A DNA stretch of 64,000 bases from Manduca sexta (Eukaryota; Arthropoda; Insecta; Lepidoptera; Sphingidae), in contig NC_051142.1 of assembly GCF_014839805.1 (NCBI RefSeq), positions 3,038,001 to 3,102,000 on the forward strand. The letters are read 5' to 3'. Positions 54,979 to 64,000 of the stretch are shown piece by piece. A program made the position numbers and the translations under genes. The notes under the pieces are model-generated. The model searched no databases and had not been told where the DNA came from. It was given only the letters and a program-made list of their open reading frames with translations. How positions within the stretch are numbered: position 1 is the stretch's first letter; each line of letters starts with the position of its first letter.

Positions 54979-57900
54979 AAAATATGTTTAGTTATAAACA
55001 TATTTTAAATTCATGGAAAATTTACCCTATAAAACTCATTATTTTAATTAACTATTATTTCTCGAAAAGGAACTCAAACCAAAGAAAAAAGAATCAAACC
55101 AAACTAAATAAAATTATGAAGCCGAAGTAATTCCGTAATAATTTTCCAAGCGATCTAGGGTTCGGTGTATTTTTACAAACTTCGCTAAGTGCTTGCGGTG
55201 TTAGCCCGAAGTTTCTCGAACTTTTGTTGGTTTTTTATTCTTATCGCAGCAATGCAGAGCCCTTTTAACGAGTCTTTAAGTTTTCGTGTATAAGTTGGAC
55301 TATAATGCAAATTTTGTCAACTTAAATGTTAGGATTAATTTAAAAAGTTTGACATTAATATTCTAATATACTGTTTAGTAAATTTATTAAACCGACCACT
55401 TTATGAGAGATATTTGGGAACAGTCTAGTGTAGAATATGCAGATTAATAAGCATATATCCAGGCTTTCATAATAAATAACCTTGATAGACTTTTTCTGTT
55501 CGAAAACTCTTGTTTGCGTGAGCGCGCTGCGCCGTTCAGCGATTTTCAAGTCGAAAATTAAACAAAGAACTCAAACACAGTTCATCGTTGATTAAAAATG
55601 TCCATTGTATGGTTCTTAATTTTAATATCTACCCTAATTATATTGTATTTATAAAAGTTTGGTAAATCTTTGTTGGAAATCATTGGAAGTTTTAGAAATC
55701 ATGTTAAATTGATCTAGACGAAATTTGCCACATAGTTTAACCAAGGCTAAGGGAAAACATGATAATTTTTTAACCCTTAATACGCGCAATCTTGAAAAGT
55801 ATTATCATGCGTGTAACACCCCATTATTATAATCAAAATAACTACATCTATGAAGCTGCTTTAGCGTACTCCTTACCAATAATTCCAAACTTAATCCAAA
55901 CCGCATTGAAACACGATTATACCCCGTTCGTATTTGCACGACATTTGTACAATTTGATCAGCTGATCAAATAACCAGGCGTTATTGTGTTTTGTAATTAC
56001 GAGCCGCGGGATACAGTTCCGTCGATAAACAGGAAATATGTAGGAGTTAATTCGATTTGTCACGTGTTATGGGTAAAGTTACGCAACATGTTCATTGTGT
56101 GATATTATTTTATGGGGGAATGTTGTTCTCCAGGGGCAGAATGTAATGTGGGAGGAAGGGATAAACTAATTTATCATCCGTCAACTACCAAGCGCTACAA
56201 AGCAAGCTTTGATGGGCATGAAATAAAGTCTATTTTTGTGAATTCTTTTTTGACAGCTTGATACGAAAAATTTGGTCGATTTAAGTACTCGGATATGGGG
56301 AAACTCCATGTATACCAAGATGATTAGTTTCCCATGAGTATAGATAATTATGCCACGTTTTTTATATTTCCTACATTGTCATCTAGACCTAAATGAGAAC
56401 ACCGGTCTATAGTGTTAACAACTTCACCCTACACTAACTGCAAAAATTACTTATCCCAAACTCCAGATTCAGTTTCAATATATATTATCTTACTACAAAA
56501 TTCATTATTTCACCAGCAGTGAAAGTGCGCCAAACGGCCCATTGTTTTGCCCATAGCTTTCTATTCGATCTAGACTCGTTTCTATCTTTTATGTTTTTAT
56601 TTTAGGGTGAACGGCCAAGGGGCCTGGGCAGAGAAAGCAGCCAGCACCGTGAACCGTGTAACGAGTACATTGAATAATATTGTATTACCCCATTGTCTAC
56701 ATTGTACTCCTGTGGCTTTGTACTCGCATTTCCCTCGGGATTACACCGGTGACGTGATGCTACATTGACTCGGTTCTAAACATCGTGTATGAGTTCGGTG
56801 AGGCTTTGATTCTCGCATGGATATCGTGTTTGGTTTCGGAACTGTTCAAATATACTATTCATAACCATTGCTGTAGCAGTTTGATAAGCCGAATTTGCTA
56901 TAGCTTGTAAAAGTTTTATGCTAAGGAATAGCAAGTAATAATGGTAATATTTTTATTCTATACCAAGCAGGAACATCGGTCACAAAGTTGGCTACGGAAA
57001 TAGACAGATAAAAAGCTAAGAACGGCGTTGCGTTTCATAATACTGAAACATTTTGACACGAATTGTTAAACTAATTATCTTCAATATTTAATACATGCAA
57101 TATATGACTTTGAAATAAACGATACCAACCATATATTTTCCACAAAGTAAAGGAATTATTACCCAAAAAAAACATTTTGTTATATTTGAAATCTTATCTG
57201 CAACATGACATGTAATAAAGTGATTAACATTTTAAACTTGGTACAATTTGTCCTTTCGGCTAATGTCTGGCGAGTTTGACGCACCGCGCCATAAATCCGG
57301 CCTAAATTACACTTACAACATAGTTACTGCTCAAGTTTCTGAAAATGGGCAACATTCCCTTTACGAAACAAGTTTGGGATCACCGATGGCAATGGGGCGA
57401 AGATTTGGTGGTTTACAGGATTTGAATTTTGTCATATTCCTACGTTAAAAACCGGGAATACGTCGTTTATTCTGGTGTTGTATAGTAATGTTGTGGTAGG
57501 TAGTTACCATCACGTGTCCCTTTTGTTCATAAAATTTTGTAACCTTGTAAGACAATAGCTACCAACAATGGTCAGCTCTCAAAGCTGATAGAAATAGCTT
57601 TGAGAGGTTGATTTACTAGCGCTTTACCAAATCACTAAGAAGCATCTACTGCTCTGAGCGTTTATATTATTCAATATAAATATTTTACGAACGATTATTT
57701 TTAACATTTATGACTCCGAAATGAGAAATACAAAGTAATGATTTAATTAAAACAACGAATTTATTCATACATGTTAGTTGAACACACCTCACCTTGTTAC
57801 CTGTTGAAACAATGATGTGGGCGTGAATATTTTGATACGTTAGCGAGAGAATACCGACGACAAATTACGTAAATCAATACACAGTCCTGACCTCACACTA

Positions 57901-59065
57901 AGATATAAATCTACTGCCATAGTGGTACAACTTCGACATTCAATTGAATTGGAAACAAATATATGCAAACAAATATTTGTCGAAGTGCATGAAGCAATCC
58001 CTTATCTTTAATCTCTCGACGCTTCTAAAATCCCCATTTTGACAAACTGATACTTCCTAATACAACAAACGTTTATAAACCTCTTAAGAACCTGTTGAAC
58101 GTATTACACGAATGACTGCAATCGGAGAAACTACAAAGATTACAGTCATTTGTGAACATGCAATATGGAGATTGTGGGTTTTATGAGCCGTTTCGTCATT
58201 CCCATACGATAGCGGCGGGTAAGTGAGAACGGTAATACGATTGGGTAATAGTTATTTATTTACTGTCTCATTGTACATTTTATTAGCAGGTCAGATTACA
58301 CTGATCAACATACATAGCGACTAATGTGTACCAATAAGATGTACATAATACTAAGAGAAAGGACTGAGAGTGGATAAACTATAGTAAACAAAACTTTAAA
58401 TTATTAAGCAATGACGGCAGAAGCAGCCGTGGAAACTAAATAACATAATCATGGCCTTTTAAAAAATTAGTAGAGTATATTATTCTACCATTTTTAATTC
58501 CTAAAAACGGTACCCAGTGACATAAAACGGACGTTAAATAGAAAGAAACACGGTCTAATTTACACTAAAAAACGTGTCACAAAAAATGTTTTGTCTCGCC
58601 TGACATCTATATCGTAAGATTTATCAAATTCTTCATCGATATTTAATGAAAAATTACATGTAACAATTTATTATCTTTTACATCTTAACGCTTCTTTGGA
58701 TTTACTGCTCCTTCACTTTTACCGTCACGGTACATCCCTCGATACCTATTGATATAACATGATATAAAGTAGATAAAATTCTTATATGAAACTCTTTCAT
58801 CATGTCTAATGGAATCCAAGCGATTTGATCAGATCGGTGAAGATATCTACGAAAATGTTTTCGTTGCCAGGGGATTTGTAGAGGCAGTGTAAATGCTGTT
58901 ACAAAAAAATCATCTTAAGATTTTAGAAGTTTAGTATTCAATAGATCTAATATCATTCACGGCTAAGAAATATTGAGAAAAATTGTATAGGTACATATTT
59001 GTGAGTCGTATATATCACCCGAAGGTGTGAGATTTCTAAAAACCCATATTAAAAGGCTATACTCA
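54979..59065. other. Long stretch without repeats; one exon-like segment
   Basis: No repeat family placed in 4 kb. Only the segment at 56606-56768 looks exon-like. A 66-codon frame at 57248-57448 has no known domain. Confidence 0.35.
56606..56768 (+). CDS. Exon-like open segment after a strong acceptor
   Basis: TTTTATTTTAG (a good 3' splice site) is followed by a frame open for 53 codons to TGA at 56766-56768, starting VNGQGAWAEKAASTVNRVTS. A second frame (GERPRGLGRESSQH...) is open for 23 codons. The segment is richer in GC than its flanks. No domain is recognised and no neighbouring exon was found. Could be a terminal exon, a lncRNA exon or chance. Confidence 0.15.
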
Positions 59066-59300
59066 TTCGTCGAAAAGCTAATAAATGGAGTGGGGTCCAA
59101 TAGGATCACGACTGACGAGAGATGATTTCCCCTTGAAAGTCGACACAATTATGCCGGCCTGTTGGAACCGGATATAAACAGGCTGATCCTGGAACGCGAC
59201 ACACTTACTTACATGGGCCATTATAGCGGGTTTCAACACCTTGAGTACGGTGCTCGCTATCCGGGCGGATATAAGATATATCCTACCACCAGCAAACATA
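59066..59300 (-). mobile_element. Family C copy
   Basis: GGAGTGGGGTCCAATAGGAT, AATTATGCCGGCCTGTTGGA, ACCTTGAGTACGGTGCTCGC, TATATCCTACCACCAG. The CTCGGCAG core is mutated to TTGAAAG. Confidence 0.7.
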
Positions 59301-60293
59301 ATACACCTTATTTCCATTTATGAAAAAGCTAAATTACTTTGTACATCAGCATGATATGCATCTGAGAAATGTCGCCTTTGTCTTCAAACTTGTAATAAAT
59401 ACAAGGTCATTATTAAAATTATATACAAAATTGTGTCTCACTAATTGAAATCTAAAATGTGTGCTAGTCACGCCGTGATCGTTAAACTTACGTTTCATCG
59501 TGGAAAAATGCATAGTTTTCAATGGCTAATCGGCCACCATCACGCGAACATATGAATGCTTCAATGGCCCAAACCTACTTCCCATAGAGAGCATGTCATC
59601 AGACTTAATAGCAGTTTCACTAACTGCGCAATGTTATCTTAGAATTTTAAATTATATTACTGTGATTTATTATAGATCTGACTTTGGATAGTAATAGACT
59701 CATCTTAGTAAGTAGCAACCCGGACCCACCGGTGTAATGCCAAATAATTCTGAGCACTGTATTTAGACTACACTACAATAACTAGAACCAGTAATTCCCC
59801 TGGACTATGTACACTGTACAGTACAGTGGTTTTGTCGAGCGAAGATAAAAAAGGATAATCTACATCAATCTACCGACGGAAAAGATCAAAGTCAAAGCTC
59901 AACAAAGCCAATATTAATAGATGAACATTATTGGAACAAATTCTAACCTTTATCTACCTGCAATGTCTGATTAACATACATAATTTGTTGTAAATGTCAG
60001 TGAAATAAAAATTTAACATAAATTTCCTTCGCAATCTCCAATTAAAAAATAAAATTAAAAACAAATTGCCCTAGATCTACAATAAATACTGCGTAATGGA
60101 GGTGCCAATGAAACATAAAGTGTACACATGAGATGCAATTAAACGAATGCAAAAGTTACGTGAACAAGCGAAGCGGGTCGCGATTCGCGGACTGCGAAAT
60201 CTGACCATATTACGCGAATTTCCATGTAACCTTGTTAATGAAGTGTGGATGAAACTGTATAGTGTTGAATCAAGAGGCGTAGCTATTGCCATA
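59301..60293. other. No gene seen
   Basis: Spacer; nothing recognised. Confidence 0.4.
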
Positions 60294-60558
60294 TCAGATG
60301 TATTAACGATACGGGGCCCCTTAGCTTTAGGAGCCTTCTTAGACCATACTTACGTTAGACTTAAGCGGGCGCCGTAGCTTCCGACGAATCAGACGTATTA
60401 ATGATACGGGGCTCCTAATCTTTAGGGGCCTTCTTAGACCATACTTACGTTAGACTTAAGCGGGCGCCGTAGCTACCGACGAATCAGACGTATTAATGAT
60501 ACGGGGCTCCTAATCTTTAGGGGCCTTCTTAGACCATACTAAAGTTAGACTTAATCGG
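60294..60558 (+). repeat. 95-bp tandem repeat, about 2.8 units
   Basis: TCAGACGTATTAATGATACG (with changes in unit 1) starts at 60294, 60389 and 60484, a constant 95-bp period. Units share CTTCTTAGACCATACTTACG and TTAGACTTAAGCGGGCGCCG. Units 2 and 3 are almost identical until the third is cut short. Confidence 0.9.
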
Positions 60559-61251
60559 GCACCCAGAAGTGCGCACTGCTCTAAAGGTGACCCAACAAAT
60601 TTTGTTATTAGGCCCCTGTGTAGCAAGCTACGCCATTGGTGGAATCATATAAACTAGAAACCGGAATAGACCCCATCAGCTGTAGAGTATTTTAACTAGC
60701 ACGCCAGCGTAGAAGAGATATACATACAGTAACCATTATAAGTTAAAACAATGAGGCGAATTAGTTATATGAGGGAAACCCTTCATATGTTATAAACATA
60801 ACAGATCACTTACATTCCTGTAGTAGATCGCGATCTGGTCTAAAAATATGGGCATCAATATTCATTTTATGCCATCTGGCAAGCCTTTAACATCTTCCCC
60901 TATATAACCACACCAAATAAGAAGCTCGCTATAGCATGCGTTTGTTTCGTTAACCATACTGGCCTTCTATAAAACAATTTTACATGAATAAAGGCGGTAC
61001 CTGAAACCGCGTTTTTGTCATAAAACATAGATTGAGCGTCAGGGGCAAAGAGAAAACATAAAGGGCGGAAATTAATGAAAAGCTGTGTGGCACGCGATTC
61101 GACCCTTAGTGTAAAACGAAGGGGTGTGACATATTTTTTGTTCGGCGAGATTTATCAAAATCTTTCTGACAAAGCGTTTATTGTTATACCATTTTATGTC
61201 GTACTAATGTTAGCCGGGGTCGATGCTATTCAAAATATCTTTAATTGTATT
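60559..61251. other. No gene seen
   Basis: Spacer; nothing recognised. Confidence 0.4.
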
Positions 61252-61396
61252 TAGGGGCTTGTCACGTTATTTTCATGAAATTAGTGTGGAATGATGTTCT
61301 GGTCACCAATTTCTATTGCCATAAACGCGTTGATGTGCATTGCTTGCTTTTTATGAAGTGTCAAAATAGCCTGTGGTATAGCGAATCAGGGCCAAG
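61252..61396 (+). mobile_element. Family G MITE, diverged
   Basis: AGGGGCTTGTCACGTTATTT, TGTGGAATGATGTTCTGG, ACCAATTTCTATTGCCATAA, then GCGAATCAGGGCC. Collinear with 41870-42004, lacking the first 40 bp. Confidence 0.55.
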
Positions 61397-61459
61397 TATT
61401 TATACGAGACAAAGAATTTAGTAGTCTAAAATTCGACTAACAGCGACTAGCCTTATTGT

Positions 61460-61617
61460 CTACACCACATGATATTTTGACAATGTGTAACAAGAACGAA
61501 ACGCACAGCGTCGCGTTAAATACAATAGAAATCGGCATACACAGTATCATTCCACGTTAATTTCGCAAAGATAACATTACGAAATTGCACTTTCATAGAG
61601 AATAAAGCCCCTGAAAG
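61460..61617 (-). mobile_element. Family G MITE, diverged, inverted partner
   Basis: ATGTGTAACAAGAACGAAAC, ATACAATAGAAATCGG, ATCATTCCACGTTAATTTCG, AGAGAATAAAGCCCC. Opposite in orientation to the copy 64 bp upstream. Confidence 0.6.
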
Positions 61618-61679
61618 GAGAATATAAGAAGCAAAAAAATATTGCATCATAATTGATAATGAATAATAGGCACTGTGAT

Positions 61680-61998
61680 TAGTGTTGCCAGGTCCTATGT
61701 GTATAAAATCGGGAAAAAAGGTAAAACAAATCAAGATTTAGGGTTGTAGATCGGGACAAAAAAAAACTGCGTCATGCTAAATTCGTGTAAATTTGAATGC
61801 ACAGATCGCGGTTAAAGTCGCGCCTCGAAACGACAATACAAATCAAAACTATACCTACAGCGCCAGTAATGTTATGCGTACTTTATTTTTTATAATGATT
61901 TTTATAAATTTATTGATTTATCGGGACATTTAGTATCCCGATCAGGTGCAAATCGGGACACGTTCCCAGAACTCTGAAAATCGGGACTGGCAACACTA
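61680..61998. mobile_element. MITE with TA duplication, 315 bp
   Basis: TA at 61680-61681 and 61997-61998; ends GTGTTGCCAGGTC and, reversed, GTGTTGCCAGTCC. CGGGA words recur near both ends, as in the 5.6-kb element. The best-preserved ends of the group. Confidence 0.7.
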
Positions 61999-62487
61999 AC
62001 TGTGCTCCTTCAGTTACATCAAACGTTACACCCCATACTGCCTACATTGAAAGCGGTAACATAAACAAGAGACTAAACACACAAGCGTCAATTATTACGT
62101 AAGTCGTTAAGTAAGATTAATTAGCCGATCATTTTTTTTATATTTGTCATTGGGTAGTTACGATCGATATTGAAACAACTTTCGCCTGCGTGTTAGTGAA
62201 GTAGATGAATGGCTTGAGCGATGCCATTCTAGCTAATGGCTTTCTTACGCCGAGGTAAGCTATCGTTAGATTAGCTGACCGAATCTAATCTTATTTACTA
62301 GCTGTGGTTTTTATAGCAAAACTAGGTAAACAAGGTTACCTAATGGGTGACTACACCGCCGCTGAGCACTTATTTTTAATAAATTTAGGTGAGTATGGAA
62401 AATTCATAGATTCTAATCACCTTATTGTTCTCGAAGAGCGACACAGTTGTGCCAGTCTAAATGATTTTTTACATATTTTTGTTTAAC

Positions 62488-62604
62488 CATACTTGGCAAT
62501 GTGACCCCTCTGCAACTAATGGTAAGCGAAGTGGGATCCCTCGCCAGCTGACTCAATTATGCCGGCTTGTTTGAATTGGATATATACAGGCTGATCCCGG
62601 ATCA
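62488..62604 (-). mobile_element. Family C fragment
   Basis: GTGACCCCTCTGCAACTAAT, CGCCAGCTGACTCAATTATG, CCGGCTTGTTTGAATTGGAT, CAGGCTGATCCCGGATCAC. Truncated exactly where a family G MITE begins. Confidence 0.6.
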
Positions 62605-62605
62605 C

Positions 62606-62780
62606 GGGCCTTTTTCTCTATCCCGCACGTTATTTTAATAGTGCGTAACAAGCACGTAACACAACGCGTCATGTTTAGGACTATAGAAATTTGGTTTACA
62701 GAACATTCCACGCACATTTCTCGAAGATAACATGACACGGCCGCGTTACGCGTTTACACTATCATACAGAATAAGGGCCC
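62606..62780 (-). mobile_element. Family G MITE, 175 bp
   Basis: Begins GGGCCTTTTTCTCTATCCCG and ends CATACAGAATAAGGGCCC; close to the copy at 41827-42005 in reverse. It sits at the break of a family C copy, whose other half is absent. Confidence 0.7.
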
Positions 62781-62879
62781 TGCTTAAATAATCCCAATGC
62801 AGTAGATAAGGGGGATGAAACTCTAGCCAGCAATTAATAGTAATGGTATGTGGCTACCATAATTTATTTATTTAAAATT

Positions 62880-63050
62880 AAAATCACGCGTAAATTTAAA
62901 ATCACTTTTTATTAATATTTATTTTGTTCGAAATTTACACTTTTTGTTTTACATCTAAGGCTCAAGTAACTTATTATAACATGTTATTTCCAAGTAGATG
63001 AGTATGTGGTTTCATTTAGTAACGCGATGTCAATATGCCCCTGTATAACA
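62880..63050 (+). repeat. Family F copy, uninterrupted
   Basis: GCGTAAATTTAAAATCACTT, TTAATATTTATTTTGTTCGA, AATTTACACTTTTTGTTTTA, GTGGTTTCATTTAGTAACGC. Gives the empty-site order for the copy at 28.8-29.2 kb. Confidence 0.6.
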
Positions 63051-63820
63051 CCATAACAATTGGAAGACTAATGCGATGTTATACAGACAAAGAAGTTAAT
63101 TATTAATCTTAACAATGGGTTTCAATATACCTATGAGCTATTTCCGTGAAATCCCGCAGGTTGCATATAAATATATCCAAACTCTGGAATATAATATTAA
63201 GCAATCGTATGGCCCGTGATCATGCGAAGAAATCAACCCTATAGCATAACAGCAACACTAAAAAAACGAACTGTCAAGTAATTCGGAAAACAATTCCTAC
63301 AGAGATGGCACAATAAATAAACAGGCCAAGAAATATCGATTATTGAACACAAAGACGCATTTATCGAACACTATTCCGTACTTTATTCACACCACACCAA
63401 ATAGAGAAAACAAAACGAAATTTCTCTTCCTTCTTGCACAATATTGTTACGTCTTCGCGAATTTTCGACAGTACCGAGTGCTGAGTGTTATTTCCACTGC
63501 AATGCTCTATTGTTTTGATATCGATTCTTTGAATAAAACTTAGTTGTTTAAAAAAGTATCGTCGCAGTTGATTAATTGGTTTAGTAGGGTTGTGTTATTT
63601 GTATTGTATTAATAATCGATACTTTGGTTTAGTAGGGTTAGTAGGTTTAGTAATTTATGTCTCTTATTACAACTGGAGTTGATACGAGCAATTCGCTTGT
63701 CAGATGGTAGTGCCGCGATACTCCATAAACAGCAAACATTTGATATTCAGTCTAATAACTAAGGTCAATTTCGTCGAATCATAAAATATGCTAGGATAAA
63801 AAACGTAAATGAAGCTAAAA
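63051..63820. other. No gene seen
   Basis: Includes repeated GGTTTAGTAGGGTT words at 63579-63655; otherwise nothing. Confidence 0.35.
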
Positions 63821-63865
63821 AAGCCGGTAGGAATTGGGTTGTTTGGACGCTTCGCCAATGTTACT
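63821..63865 (+). repeat. Family I fragment
   Basis: GCCGGTAGGAATTGGGTTGT then TTGGACGCTTCGCCAATG matches the end of family I. Confidence 0.4.
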
Positions 63866-64000
63866 AAGTACATCTCTTGTCTTTTTATAATTATTCAAGA
63901 AACATTACAGTTATAACGAAATACGGTGTTGACAATAAATCCCTTCAGAAATGTTTATTTCCAGCCTACTTGAGGTTTGTGCAATCTTTATACGCGTCGT

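Noticed and set aside
63579..63655. Interstitial telomere-like repeats
   Set aside because: The words are GGTTTAGTAGGGTT, not the insect TTAGG unit in tandem.

Overview
The window looks like a gene-poor, AT-rich stretch of nuclear DNA from a moth or butterfly (Lepidoptera). The evidence is the repeat content: tRNA-derived SINEs, Helitrons that begin TCTATACTATTATATAAAG and end in a GC-rich hairpin plus CTAG, RTE-like ends followed by GAT repeats, and many small TIR elements. This attribution rests on recognising families from memory; no search was run. No rRNA, tRNA, CRISPR, operon or complete host protein-coding gene is visible. Most open frames are short and lie in repeats or low-complexity DNA.

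Family labels used below. SINE-A: tRNA-derived, core CTGAGAAGTTCTCTAT. SINE-B: tRNA-derived, core ATCCCCGAACGGGTAGGC. Family C: CCCTCGGCAGTCGACAC. Family D: GACATAATAAGACTTAACAT. Family E: CCCGACGTTTCGAAGACTTT. Family F: GTGGTTTCATTTAGTAACGC. Family G: about 180-bp MITE with GGGCCCTTATTCT ends. Family H: 325-bp repeat. Family I: GGGTTATAGGGACCCTTCGCC-like.

0-10 kb: a 101-bp hairpin MITE, a 5'-truncated RTE end with an 11-bp target duplication, a complete 2.7-kb PIF/Harbinger transposon (2808-5509) with CTG target duplications and a decayed, intron-bearing transposase, a TA-flanked MITE, and a LINE tail inserted in a family I copy. 10-20 kb: copies of C and D, a 1.25-kb Helitron whose body is a seven-unit, 123-bp tandem array, and a family C copy carrying an internal 382-bp insert. 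20-30 kb: SINE-A, a hairpin MITE, a GC-rich patch, Helitrons, a second RTE end, a SINE-B and an I/R1-like LINE C-terminus. 30-40 kb: dense C, D, SINE-A and SINE-B copies, a second copy of the composite C element, a 30-bp perfect palindrome and a CCAAT/TATA cluster. 40-53 kb: families I, G and H, a long sparse stretch with one promoter-like site (49.78 kb), and a CR1/jockey-type LINE inserted in a family E copy. 53-64 kb: scattered SINEs, a 95-bp tandem repeat, and a cluster of G, C and TA-MITE copies.

The genes present belong to mobile elements: Harbinger transposase pieces, a possible Harbinger accessory gene, and the C-termini of four kinds of LINE. I do not find a convincing new host system. 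The most informative content is the nesting and sequence rearrangement visible by comparing repeat copies inside the window, plus two promoter-like sites and one exon-like segment that deserve expression data.
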